This document shows positions 22,612 to 34,309 of a stretch of 64,000 bases of DNA, one piece after another. A model generated the notes under the pieces. That model did no database searches. It saw only the letters and a list, made by a program, of their open reading frames with translations, and was not told where the DNA came from. The position numbers and the translations under genes are program-made. Numbering within the stretch: the first letter of the stretch is position 1; every line of letters starts with the position of its first letter. The stretch is from Oscarella lobularis (Eukaryota; Porifera; Homoscleromorpha; Homosclerophorida; Oscarellidae). The DNA is taken from the NCBI RefSeq assembly GCF_947507565.1, contig NC_089187.1:1612001-1676000 (forward strand). Direction: 5' to 3'.

Positions 22612-23545
22612 CAGAGATAGAGAAGGAGAGGGATATGAAACTCCGGGTCACGTGATCTATTTAGATGAGTAGAGGTGAGTAGAGGTCTGTTGCCCTTTTT
22701 ACCCGGATGCGCTCGTAACGAAGGCGGCTATTTGTACTGCATCTGAGAGAAAATGTTCGGTACGATCTTTCGGAAGCCTGGAAACCAGTGTCGCTAGAGA
22801 AACCCTGCCCAGCCCTACGCGTAACGATGCATAAAACCACGGTAGACGCGCGCATTATGCGGAGATGGTCTTTTGCTCCCTCCTGCGTTTTTTTGCGACC
22901 GCCAATATTCTCGCAAATGGGCCCAAACAAAAGCACAAGGGTCGGAGAATAGACATAGGCTCAACTCTCGACGCTGGCATCTGCCGTTCCGCTGATAAAC
23001 AGCAAAATAGGCGTTTTCGCCACGTCACCTTTTGCTCCCTCCTGTGGCAAGAACATTAGGCGAGCTTGTTCGCTGCTATTTTACCCGCGTAGACCATTTA
23101 TCTGTGAAGAGACTTATGCTTGATCTTATCCAATATTGCTTCTTCTAAAGAAAAAATTAATTTTTTTCTTAACTCCGACTTTGTACGATTTTCCACTCTC
23201 TCTTATCGTTGTGATGCCTCGAAAGCTTCGCTTACATCTTCGCAAGTAGCAGAGATATATTGATTAAAAAAAATAAACGAAAAGCGAAGATTGATGGATC
23301 ATAAGGTGAATCGCTGCACATAACGGGCGCGCCTTCCGTGGTTTCATTCATCGTTACACGTAGGGTTGGGTAGGGTTTCTCTAGCGACACTGGTTTCCAG
23401 GCTTCCGAAGACCGTAGCTCTCAGATGCAGTACAAATAGCCGCCTTCGTTACGAGCGCATCCGGGTAAAAAGGGCAACAGACCTCTACTCATCTAAATAG
23501 ATCACGTGACCCGGAGTTTCATATCCCTCTCCTTCTCTATCTCTG
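22612..23545. mobile_element. 934-bp inverted-repeat DNA element with 7-bp TSD, inserted in gene B
   Basis: The element starts CAGAGATAGAGAAGGAGAGG and ends with its reverse complement; near-identical TIRs extend roughly 250 bp inward from each end. The left arm has a 10-bp extra copy (GAGTAGAGGT) near 22670. The direct repeat ACGGAAG flanks it at 22605-22611 and 23546-23552. Removing the element and one repeat restores an open frame across a cysteine-rich repeat of gene B. There is no ORF of note inside; the middle (about 22865-23300) is AT-rich. It is a non-autonomous, MITE-like relative of the element at 494-2255 (shared CANAGATAGAG ends, CACGTGA in the arm, 7-bp duplication). Read-through from gene B meets a stop at 22653-22655. 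Confidence 0.9.
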
Positions 23546-23552
23546 ACGGAAG

Positions 23553-26500
23553 TGAGTCCGTGCGTCAAGGAGACGTACTGCGACGGCACCGAGTGTCGGC
23601 CCGTTTACTACGCGTCCGATCGTCAGTGCTATACAAAAATGGACGATTGCGACTATCCGGATCTGTACTGTAGCGGCAATCACGCCGAGTGTCGCTACTG
23701 CGTCGACGAGGGCGCGTGCACGTCCGTGACGCCGGCGAACTCACCTAAACCCGTTCGCGGCGTCAACTTGCACTACGCGGCGACGTTCGTCTACAAGACG
23801 GAAACGTCCGAGTATCTCGACGTCGTCTACGCGCCAAACGGAAACGGCTATTTGATGTTGACGAGTGCAAGCACGATTCGAATACGATTTCAGAACTACA
23901 CCGTGCCGTGCGACGGCGTCACGTTCCACTGGCGGATTCTTCGCACGGCCGACGACGTCGTCGTCTATTCGCAAGTCAACGAAGCGGGCAGCGACGGGAC
24001 GTCGGACGTCGAGGCGGTCGAAACATTGTCGCTCGACAACGGCGACGTCTATCGAATCGTCATCGATGCCCGGAACGTGCGCGACGTGAGTTCGGTCGAC
24101 GAGACGAACGATATTTTGGTCGACACGACGGATCCCCTTATGGGGGACGTGTACGACGGAAGTGCCGTCGAAGGCGATCGCGACTATCAGACGAGTACGA
24201 CGACGATTACGGCACATTGGGACCCGGATGCATTAGTCGACGACGAAAGCGGCATGAATACGAGTTCGTACGAGATGGCCGTTGGGACGGCGGCCGGCGA
24301 CACTGACGTCAGTGACTACGTTTATGCCGACGTGTCGAGCGCAACGGTGAACAGTTTGAATCTCGTGGACGGTGTGACGTATTATGTGACGTTGAAGGTG
24401 TCCAATTTGGCTGGAATCGTTTCGACGGCTTCGTCGGACGGCGTCACTGTTGACGTCACGGAACCCGTTCCCGGAACTCTGACGATCGTTGCTAGTACGA
24501 CGGACGCGAGCCGAATCGACTACATTGTAAATCGGACAAATCGAATAGTTTCTTATCTTAGAGACTGTCAAGATCCCGAGAGCAGCATACTGGAAACGAA
24601 GTATCGCGTTTGCGTTCGAAAGGTTACCGAGACGACGGACACGGCGTGCAACGACGATAGCGTCTACGCCTGTTCCGATCCTCTTTCGTGTTTCATGGAC
24701 ATTGAACTTGATGTCTACGACGCCAGCGAAATCCTGGATGATGACGTATTGATATCCGGGTATTACTACACTGTTGTTCTTCAAGTGACCAACGGTGCTG
24801 GAGCTACTGAGACGCTTCCATCCAATGCTGTTCTTGTCGACTATAGCGCGCCTACGGTCGGAACGGTGCTCGACGGCACGTCCGATCCTGAAGCGGACTT
24901 CCAGGCCGACAATACGTCTCTTCATGCCCGGTGGTCTGGCATGAAAGACGAGCAGAGTGGGCTCGACTATTGCCAGTTGGCCGTCTACAAGAATTTTGGA
25001 ATTTCCGGCGAAAGTATTGTCTCGCCGTTCGCAGACGTGTCGCACGAAGGCGAAACGACCGTAACGAACCTTGTTCTTTCCACGGGAACGCGTTACTATT
25101 CCGTCGTCAAGTGCTACAACAAGGCGGGACTATTTAGTCTCTCGTCGTCAGACGGGGTCCTAATCGACGCCGTTTCTCCGACGCCGACCGAAATCAAAGA
25201 CATTCGCTACGAAGAGAACATAGTCGACGTGAACGCCGATGCCGACTATCAGACGTCGTTGGCCGGAATCAAAACGAAATGGAAGGTCTTCTCGGCTGCT
25301 AGCGGTCTCGACGTCTGCCGTTGGTCGTTGAACGACGGCGAATGGACGCAGATACCGCCCTACAACGCGACTCACGTTCTCGCAATGCCGCTGAGCGAAG
25401 GCTACGTCTATTTCGCCGCCGTTCAATGTACGAGCTTTTCGGGACTCACGACAACGGCGAAATCGAACGGAATTACGCCCGACTCGACGGAGCCGTTTGC
25501 CGGCGTTGTTGTCGACTTGTGCCCCAATTTCTGCGGCATCGACGACGACGTTTCCTACACGTCGAGCGTCGACGTCGTGCGTTTTCGCTGGGACGGCTTT
25601 CGCGACGACGAGAGCGGAATCGCGTTGTACGCGTGGAATTACGACGAGGCGTGCAACGGCTTCTTTCTCCTGCCCGAATTTCACAATGTTCCTGTAGGGC
25701 AAACCGAGGCGAATGGCAACGTCACGCTCGTTCAGAGTACCGTCTATTGCGTCACGGTGCGCGCCACAAACGGCGCCGGGCTGACAATCGATGCTCAAAG
25801 CGACGGCGTTCTCGTCGATCACACGCCGCCGGACAAAGTCGCCGCGATGGACGGCACGAGTCCGACGACCGACGTCGACGCGCAGACGAGCAGCACGTCG
25901 TTTACGTTCACGTGGTCGTCGATCACCGACGCCGAATCATACATACTTTATCTAGAAGTCGGTCTCGGCTCGGAGCCGAACGCGGACGACACCGTTCCCA
26001 TGACGCCCGTGGGAAACGAGACGACGACCTACTCCTTCAACGATCTCAATCTCCTCGTCGATCAGGTCTACTTTGCAAAGGTTTGCGCGACGAACGGCGC
26101 CCGTTTGACGATGTGCGTTCACACGGACGGCGTCCTGATCGAAGTCCCGCCACCCGTGTGGGACACCGGCGTCGAGATCGGCGTCGTGCCGCCGCCCATT
26201 CGCTATCAGGCGAACAAAACGCATATGTTCTCCTACTGGTACAAATATCCGGCGTCGACAGTTACCGTCGATCGATTCGCTATGGGAATCGGAACGTCGA
26301 ACGAGTATCCTCCCGACCTCTTGGACTACGTCGATGTGGGAGCGAATCTTTCGTACGACGTCGACGTTTCTCTCGCGAAGGGCGTCACGTACTACGCTAT
26401 CGTTAAAATGTTTGAAATAGGCGGTAGAGAACACGAGCCCGTGCCTTCGTCGTACGGCGTCGTTGTCGACAGTACGCCGCCAGTTCCGCCGGCGACGGTT

Positions 26501-29500
26501 GTCACTCGTATAGTCGGCGAAACGGTCATCGAGGCGTCGTGGGAAGATTTCGTCGAAGTCGAAACGTTCGTTCGGTATTATAAATGTGCCGTTGGCACGA
26601 CTCCTTGCGGCGCCGAAGTCCATCCCTATGCGAACGTAGGTCGACGAACGACGTCGAGTCGACAAGTTGACTTCGTTTCGGGTCTCACCTATTACGCTGC
26701 CGTCACGGCTTTGAACGCCGCTGGATTGACGTCGAAAGCGTGTTCCGCCGGCGTCCTTTACGACGATAGCCCGCCTGTTGCCGGAAACGTCCGAGACGGC
26801 TCGGAAACAGGTAAGGATATTGACTATGGGACGAAAGATATAACGGTCGCGGCGAATTGGGAAGCCTTTGCGGACGGCGACAGCGGGGTGACGCAGTGCT
26901 TCGTCGGAATGGGTAGCAGCAACGTTGACGCCGACGTAGTGACTTTTGTCGAAGTGCCGTCCGATTCGACTTTGTATGAGTTCGTCGACGTCGATTTGGA
27001 GCCTGGTAGAAAGTTTTTCGCTCTCGTCAAATGTGCGAATGCTGTTGGCTTGACGACGTTTCGATCGTCGGATGGTATCGTATTCGACGACACTCAGCCC
27101 GTCGCGGGCACTGTAGCGACGCTGCGGTATCAGTCGTCTGTAGACACGCTGCGAGCGTCGTGGAAAAATTTCCACGACGCAGAGAGTTCTTTAGATGGAT
27201 GCGACTGGGCGATTGGAACCGAGGAAAATCCCGAACAAGTGCAAACCTTTCAGAATGTTTACCTCAATCAAAAAGCCGTCGCTTCTGGGCTATCTCTAAG
27301 CACTGGTGTCTCGTATATCGTCACCGTTCTGTGTCGTAACGGTGCCGGTGTGTCGGCCAGTGCGTCGTCCGAGGGTCTGATCGTTGACGCGTCTCCGCCC
27401 GTCGGCGGTAGCGTTTACGACGGCGCTGAAGGCGACGTCGATTGGCACGATTCCACGATTGGCATTGATTCACACTGGTCTGACTTCAACGATCCCGAAA
27501 GCGGAATAGTCCACTACAAGTGGTTTCTCGGAACGTACGCAGGCGGCTGCGAAGTCGCGTCGGTGTTCGATCTTCCGCCAGACTCGTCCCGGTACAACTG
27601 CGAGCAATGCGTTTTCCTCGCTGGCATGAAGTACTATGTAACGGTCGTAGCTACGAACGGAGCGGGACTAAAGATCAGCGAGACTTCCGACGGTTTCGTC
27701 GTCGATCTCACCAAACCCAATTCGGGAATTTTGTCCGATGCCAAATGGGCGACGAACGATTGGCTCCAGTTCACGTGGACGGGCGGCGACGATTACGAAA
27801 GCGGACCGGCGCAGTGCGTTCTTGTTGCCGTAGGCCTTGCGGGTGCTTCAACGCAGAATCAGCTGCAGAACAGCAGCAACCAAGTTGTCTTCGTCGAGAG
27901 AACGAGTCTTCCCGAAGCGGACGTGTTGACGCTGTCGATCAATTGCACAAATCGAGCCGGCATGTTGAGCGCGTCGCCGATCTTAACCGTCGACGCTTCT
28001 CCTCCTATTCCAGGTTCCGTTCATCTGCTCTACTACGACGCCCTTTCCATAACGATCAGATGGGACCTCTTTCGTGATCCAGAATCGGCGTTGACGGCGA
28101 TGGAGTTGCGCTTCAGCACCGCTTTGTTTAACGAGAGCGTTTCCACTTCAGCATCCGACTCTCAGTATACTTATCATCCTCCCAAGGCAGTAGGAGTGAT
28201 TGGAAACGTGTACGAAGTGTCAGCGAGCGTTCGTAGTGCAGTTTGTCTCGAGTCGCCGAGCGTCGTGGAAACGTTTAATTTAAGCCATCCTCAATCTTCA
28301 CTTGACTTCAACTATTGCTGCGACATAGAGTTGTCAGTCCCCTCCAACACGACAATTCGTACACGGTGGAATTGGCGATGCGGACTCAACGATGAGTCGA
28401 CTCGACTTGGATACCGCTACAGATATAGCATTGGAACGGTTCCCGGTGGAAGCCAGATCCTTGACTTTACCCACGTCGGTGTGGCGAGAGGGGCGCTTTG
28501 CGAGGACTGCGAGCTCGTCCAAGGTGCTGACTACTACGTCACATTGCACGCGTCTTCGGACAACTTTCAAACGTACAGTAGTAGTCGACGGTCGAGTCCG
28601 TTTCTCATCGATCTGACGCCGCCTGAGTCTTCTGGGCTCGTGGACGACGGACTACAAGGCGACAAAGACTACTATGAAATCGACGAAACGTTTGCAGCTA
28701 CGTGGGTCGGTGTCCACGATCCCGAGACTTCCATCAAGTATTGCAACGTATCGGTACTGGAAAAAAGCGGCGGCGCAGTTGTATGGAAGGCAAATGAGAT
28801 TCCTCTTGCGAGCGTTTCTGGAGTCGTTTTGCCGTGGATTCACGCGCACGCTTATCGCACTCGATTTCTCTGCGCATCTGGCGGCGGTTTGTGGGCCGCG
28901 AAAGAATCCGACGGCTTTACGGTCGACGCGACCCCTCCCACGGTGGGCCGCGTTTTTATGGCAATTTTGAACGAGTTGCGATCCCTCGTTAATATATCGG
29001 GAACTTGGTCGGGATTCAGCGACGCCGAGAGCCGCATTGCTGATTATAGTTGGTCTCTCGTCGAGACGTCCGATGAGTACGTCGACGAATTCTTCGTATT
29101 TGTGGGAACTGAAACGTCTTTCACCGCAATGGTGAATCTGACAAGGGGACATTGGTATCGAATCGTTGTGCGCGCGACGAACGGGGCCGGTTTACAGTCG
29201 CACGGCAGTTCTCCGGCGACGGTGTACGACTTGACGGCGCCGGTCGGTTCCTACGTCAACGACGGCGATTTGACAAACGACGTCGATTATCTGACGTCAT
29301 CGAGCGGCTTCGAGTCTTCGTGGGGCGAAATGAGCGATCCCGAGACGCGAATCGTCGAATGTTTCTGGTACGTCGGTGGAAAGCCGAACGGCTCGAGCGT
29401 TCTATCGCCGCGCGATGTCGCAGTCGGCGCGGGAAGCGGTCGATGCGACGATTGCGTGCTGAGCAGTGGCGTCCGTTATTATTCCACGCTCTCGTGCTAC

Positions 29501-30229
29501 AACGAAGCCGGACTTCAAGGCATTCTATCTTCCGACGGGGTTCTTGTTGACGTTTCTCCACCCGTCGCCGGCCGGGTTTACAGTGGTAACGCGCGATCTC
29601 TTCGCATGCAGTATAGGAGTAATTTGCACGCGACCAACTGCAGTTGGGAGGAATTCACTGACAAGGAAAGCGGAATTGGGACGTATTCCGTGTGTTTGGG
29701 CAAGACGAAGGACAAGTGCGACGTGGCAATAGAAGAGGGGCTCTCCTCTGATGTGACATGGTGGACTTTCTCTGGGCTTGAATTGGTGGACAAAGAATAT
29801 TACTTCTGTACTGTCAAGGCGCAAAATCGAGCTGGCCTAAAAGTAACTGCGTCGTCCGACGGCGTCAAAATTGATCTTACAAAGCCTATTGCCGGTACGG
29901 TTATTGACAGCTCTGACGGCAAGTCCGCCTGCAGATCAGTCAACGCTACTACCGTCGTGACCTGGTCTCATTTTTCGGACGTCGAGTCGGGCATTGTCAA
30001 GTATGAGTGGGGTATTGGAACGGCAGCGGGATCTGATAACGTTCTTCGTTTCGATTCTGTTGGTCTGAGTGAATTCGCAACAAGCAATGCCACGATGCCA
30101 GTTGGAATGGTGTATGTTTCGGTGAGGGCGACGAACGGTGCGGGATTGACGGTCATTGGGGTTTCCGATGGAAAACTGGTTTATGAGTTCGGGCATGTTC
30201 CGCCGAGCTGTGTTTTGTTTGAGTCTTAG
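23553..30229 (+). CDS. Gene B, 3' part: ~20 tandem Ig/FN3-like repeats (2,225 aa)
   Basis: One uninterrupted frame follows the transposon. It finishes the cysteine-rich region (SPCVKETYCDGTECRPVYY... to about residue 60) and then holds about 20 copies of a ~95-residue domain. Each runs: DG-x-x-x-D-x-D-Y-Q-T, a W (often HWS/SWxxF), D-x-E-S-x-I/L, x-Y-x-W-x-I/V-G-T, V-x-L, L-x-x-G-x-x-Y-Y-x-x-V, N-x-A-G-L, S-D-G-V-x-V-D-x-T-x-P. The N-AG-L...SDG...VD-TPP series is FN3/Ig-like in size and aromatic pattern, but I cannot name the family. The frame ends at 30227-30229 after VPPSCVLFES with no transmembrane segment, so a secreted extracellular-matrix or mucosal protein is likely. The repeats match those in gene A, the adjacent divergent gene. 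A damaged second copy of its end lies at 33254-34309. The splicing frame before 23553 is lost in this allele because of the element. Confidence 0.85.
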
Positions 30230-30540
30230 GATGAGATGCATGGTCAATGTGCTCCCCCACTGATAAAGAATAGACAATCATGAATGGGCGTCCTTTTGAT
30301 CCGCCAGCGTTCTCCAATAGCTAGAAAAGTTTCTAAATCACAGGAAGAGTATAATTAATGTATGCCTTATAGGTTCGCTTCACTCCTTCGTACGACCAGT
30401 ACAAGGTACATATGTACATGTACAGTTGATCTTTTGCATGGAACGTTTTCCTCGCTGTAGCGGACAAAACGCAGCTAAGGTTGTATAGCGGTCGCAGACG
30501 CATTGCATCCTCCTGAGTCCTAACAGTAACTTTTTCAGCT
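30230..30540 (+). other. 3' flank of gene B; end of the inverted-duplicated arm
   Basis: No gene is seen. Homology to the inverted copy extends to about 30330 (AGCTAGAAAAGT), marking the inner end of the left palindrome arm. Beyond it the sequence is unique. Confidence 0.5.
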
Positions 30541-30559
30541 AAAATTTCAATGGCTCTGC

Positions 30560-31430
30560 TAGCAGTGAAACTCCAGTTTCCGTCACCATTCATCTTCGGT
30601 GGCCGAACGAGTACGGAAATAGAACGCTGTATGAGATAATGGCGACCTACCAAGGAAATTCAGTACGTTTAATTTTAAAAAAACGGATAAACAACGCTCT
30701 TCGTAGGAGGAACACTTCGTAGTGACAACAGTCAGAACACCGGAGCTGGTGCAGGAGCCTCTTCCAAACGGAGAAAAAGGACTTTCCTTTTACTTTAAGA
30801 TCAACGGTAGAGAGACCTTATTTGAACGTTTGCAGAAGTGCCAGTTTTTATGAAGGGATCCAACTGGGTTCCTGCCGATTCATTTACTAGACGCGCTACG
30901 TACGAGTCCTTGTTCAACCATCTCTACTCGGCATCAGTGTCTCACCAGAACATGATTCGTGTCTGGTAAGTAAGGCACCTTTTGAAAATGGTTTTTCGCA
31001 TGGGGCCTAATGCCATAGGGGAGGAGGAATATATCAGCCGGAGGACTTCTACGATATCTGCGATAGATTAAGAATCATGATCTGGCATGATTTTATGTTC
31101 AGTGACGCCCTTTAACCAAGAGATAAAGCAGTGCCGAATAGCGATAGATGACCTGGCTTTGGCGATCACAGGCTTTCTTGGATACTGTAGCGGAAGAGAT
31201 ACGTCATCAGGTCCGACGTCTTGCTCATCATTCTTCACTCGCCATCTGGAGTCGAAACAACAAAGATCAGGTTAAAATTTTATCACGAGGTAGCGGTGGT
31301 CTTCTGGAGCCAAGACTCGCAAATAAATAGTACCATGGAATGGACCTATGATCTTACTTGATTACAGCGCCCTCTACGACAGGACAGTCTACGCAATACT
31401 TGTTAAAGAGGCTAGATGACTCATCCTCAA
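30560..31430 (+). pseudogene. Decayed beta-mannosidase (GH2) fragment
   Basis: Consecutive exon-like blocks match lysosomal beta-mannosidase in order: RWPNEYGNRTLYEI (near 30600), PELVQEP then GLSFYFKIN (exon from 30707), PVFMKGSNWVPADSFTRR (near 30840), NMIRVW joined to [15 protein letters not shown] (near 31025), [12 protein letters not shown], and EEIRHQVRRLAHHSSLAIWS (near 31190-31255). Splice signals such as TG|GTAAGT are intact, but the copy is broken: the codon after DAL is TAA where the family has TAC (Tyr), and the catalytic acid/base motif NNE reads NNK. The N-terminal sugar-binding domain and the C-terminal half are absent. It is a dead duplicate of a housekeeping glycosidase lying in the spacer between the two palindrome arms. 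Confidence 0.75.
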
Positions 31431-31485
31431 CAAAAATGTACCTGAACAACTTCACAGGATAGAACTTGTCTCTATTGGCCGTCAT

Positions 31486-31564
31486 TAGCCTCGCGTGGCC
31501 AGGCCCTTTTCCCTGATCTCCCGGATACTCCGAGAGGGGAAAAGGGCCTGGCCACGCGAGGCTA
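31486..31564. mobile_element. 79-bp hairpin MITE, 9-bp TSD (copy 1)
   Basis: The element TAGCCTCGCG...CGCGAGGCTA is almost wholly palindromic: the arm TAGCCTCGCGTGGCCAGGCC pairs with its complement around a short CCCGGATACTCC loop. Exact 9-bp direct repeats GGCCGTCAT flank it at 31477-31485 and 31565-31573. It belongs to one family with copies at 42821 and 63607. A 9-bp duplication is typical of Mutator-like elements, but the superfamily is inferred. Confidence 0.9.
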
Positions 31565-31573
31565 GGCCGTCAT

Positions 31574-32128
31574 GTCCATCGAACGGCATCTTGGCCAGAT
31601 AGAGGATTTTTCCTTCAACGATGGATGGGGCGATGCAGCCGAAAACCCATCAGCACACCCGAATCAAGAATGAATAATAAAAGTCGTTTGATTACTTCGT
31701 CTAGGGTCCCCTTTTTCACCAGCCAAAGAAGGAGACCTACTTGGAACAGGAATCGCATTCCTACAGAGAAGAAGCTTTAGCGCCGTTTCCCTTCCAGTTC
31801 GCTACCATATTTGCGCTCACAATGACCCTTTCGACCGATGATCGTCTAAAGAACGCGTCGGAGCTCCGCTTCGAATTTCTTTCTGGCGCAATTCGATGAA
31901 TCGCTGTTTGAGAGCCTTTTTCGAGCACCCGTCTGATTCTCAGCATGTTCGATCGATAGCCCGGATGTAAAACAAACGACGATAATGAATGACATAAAAA
32001 AGATACAATTTGTTGAAGGCCAAAAATAACTCGCTTAATTAAATCTTTGTGGGCTGTTTTGTTAAAATGTATACTCGGAAGTCGTTACCACTACATCAAG
32101 AGGAAGGTGCGAGTACTACACCTACGGG
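31574..32128. other. Intergenic, no gene recognised
   Basis: AT-rich sequence with only short chance frames. I see no domain, repeat or RNA gene. Confidence 0.4.
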
Positions 32129-32548
32129 ATGCTGTCTTGCTCATCTCAATCTAGCTTAAACATGTACATGTACAGGCTTATAGTCGTCCTCTCACTATTG
32201 GTCCTCTACAACAGCGTCAACATTGACTTGACGACCTCGGACCTGCACGAATGTGGGAACGGCTGCCGCTTTTCTGTATATGCATGCTGCGCCGAAACGA
32301 ATGCGTATTGTTGTCGCGGTTCGTATAAAGAGTGCGAGGTGGCTCCTCAATTGCCGAACTGTTACGCCTGCTGCGTTCCGCATGCAGCCGAAAACGTGCA
32401 CCCAATATCATCCTCATATGTCGATGCGGAGTTCAGGAGTAAAAAACCGGTCAATGTAACAATGAGCAGTTTGATTTGCTATGATTTGCTATGCATGTTC
32501 TTTGGGTGTATTTTAGTGCCCCGCGCTCTCCTAGAGATTTTTACTTGA
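32129..32548 (+). CDS. Candidate small secreted cysteine-rich protein
   Basis: The frame opens at 32129, but the better start is the Met at 32162 or 32168, which puts a signal peptide (YRLIVVLSLLVLYNSVNID) at the N-terminus. The mature part has ten cysteines in about 65 residues, arranged C-x3-C-x6-CC-x6-CC-x5-C-x8-C-x2-CC. The repeated CC pairs recall granulin/knottin-type folds, but spacing does not match a family I can name. After AACCVPHAAENVHPIS the sequence loses cysteines and becomes hydrophobic, so a splice site or a membrane tail may replace the last ~45 residues. It stands alone in the spacer between the duplicated giant genes. It may encode a defence or structural peptide; this is unproven. 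Confidence 0.5.
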   Translation: MLSCSSQSSLNMYMYRLIVVLSLLVLYNSVNIDLTTSDLHECGNGCRFSVYACCAETNAYCCRGSYKECEVAPQLPNCYACCVPHAAENVHPISSSYVDAEFRSKKPVNVTMSSLICYDLLCMFFGCILVPRALLEIFT

Positions 32549-33253
32549 TTTCAGTAATCTAGAAGTGGAGAGTACACGCGATCTTGACCTGTTCAGGACG
32601 GCAGAAGATGTAACGCAGCCATATCATGCCACATTGCGTGGTCGAAGCTACGGAAAGTGCGTACCCAAATTTCCACACGTTCTCTTCTGCGCAAACGGAA
32701 AGAAGAGGTGACCGGCGAGATTATTCGTGAATGCGCGAATAAAAATTCTTTGGTGCATGTTTTTGAAGTAGTCTTTCTGTGCGTAGGGTGTCCTTGTGAA
32801 TTTGTCCTTGCATAAAGGATGATCAGAAGCAATTTTTTTCATTTTGACGAAGCGTTCTATTGAGCCAGGAAGTCTCGATCCCTATAAGTCGAACGTCAAT
32901 GCAGTACTGTATCTCTGTATTGCGTCAATTGGAGGCTTTTGTGCGCAATTGTGAATACAGAAGGACGTCCTTTTTCGCACCTAATGAGTGAAAATTGACT
33001 GTAGTCTACTCGTTGGATTTTCACGCAGTAAAACGGCAGAAGCACCTCTCTTAAGAACTTTTCGTACCGACTTAGTTTTTAAAATCCCTAGGCTTTCTTT
33101 CTTTCTTCAATTATGAGGATAAAAATCAGAAAGTGCTTCGTCGTTCAATGTTCCAACTATTTATTATGTTTTATGATGCTCCTCTTTTTGGTTTTTCTAA
33201 GTTAATGGTAAAAGCATGAGAAAAGGGAAACATGTGTAAACTATAAAGACAGC
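32549..33253. other. Intergenic, AT-rich spacer
   Basis: No gene, repeat family or RNA was recognised. The inverted-duplicated arm begins at about 33254. Confidence 0.4.
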
Positions 33254-34309
33254 ACTTTTCTAGCTATTGAAGAACGCTGGCGGATGAAAAAGGACGCCGA
33301 ATGACTACTCTTGTCAGAGGGTACACATTGACCATGCATCTCATCCTAAGACTCAAACAAAACACAGCTTGGAGGAACACTCCCAAACTCATAAACCAGT
33401 TTTCCATCAGAAACCCCAACGACAGTCAATCCCGCACCGTTCGTCGCTCTTATCGAAACATACACCATTCCGACTGGCATCGAGGCATTGCTTGTCGCTG
33501 ATTCACTCAGACCAACAGAATCAAAAGGAAGAAAGTTATCAGATCCAGCTACCGTTCCAACCCCCCACTCATACTCGACAATGCCCGACTCGACGTCTGA
33601 AAAATGAGACCAGGTAGCAATGGTAGTAGCGTTGATCGATCTGCAAGCGGACTTGCCGTCAGAGCTGTCAATAACCGTACCAGAAATGGGCTTTGTTAGG
33701 TCAATTTTGACGCCGTCGGACGACGCAGTAGCATTTAGACCAGCTCAATTTTGCGCGGTGACAGTACAGAAGTAATATTCTTTGTCCACCAATTCAAGCC
33801 CAGAGAAAGTCCACAGCGACACATTGGAGGAGAGCCCCTCTGCTACTGCTATGTCGCACGTGCCCTTCGTCCTGCCCAAACACACGGTATACGTACTAAT
33901 TCCGCTCTCCTCGTCAGTAAATTTTTCCCAACTGCAGTTGGTCGCGTGCAAAGTACTCCTATACTGCATGCGAAAAGATCGCGCGTTGCCGCTGTAAACA
34001 CGGCCGGCGACGGGTGGCGAAACATCGACAAGAACCCCGTCGGAAGAAAGAATGCCTTGAAGTCCGCCTTCGTTGTAGCACGAGAGCGTGGAATAATAAC
34101 GGACGCCACTGCTCAGCGACAAGAACCCCGTCGGAAGAAAGAATGCCTTGAAGTCCGCCTTCGTTGTAGCACGAGAGCGTGGAATAATAACGGACGCCAC
34201 TGCTCAGCACGCAATCGTCGCATCGACCGCTTCCCGCGCCGACTGCAACAGCGCGCGGCGATTAAAGCGAAACGTCATCGTCGTTAACGCCGATTCCGGA
34301 TCATGAAAG
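33254..34309 (-). pseudogene. B': degenerate inverted copy of the 3' end of gene B
   Basis: Read on the minus strand this matches 29405-30330 at high identity, including the terminal VPPSCVLFES and the downstream flank. Damage is visible. A CGA codon of gene B is TGA here (near 33750), ending the frame after TVTAQN. An ~89-bp segment is present twice in tandem (about 34028-34118 and 34119-34207). Near the gap (34262-34309) the sequence jumps to match gene B at about 28073-28124, so some 1.28 kb is missing. It stops at the N run. It is either a pseudogene or partly an assembly product at the gap edge; the nonsense change in the middle argues for true decay. Confidence 0.85.

Noticed and set aside
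22612-23545. Element in gene B considered as a normal spliced intron (a good AG|GTGAGT donor exists near 22675)
   Set aside because: A stop codon at 22653-22655 precedes that donor, and the ends CAGAG...CTCTG are not splice sites; TIRs and TSD identify a transposon.
25321-27175. Long overlapping frames in gene B (361 codons plus, 407 codons minus)
   Set aside because: Shadows of the same codon bias; no signal peptide, domain or splice context.
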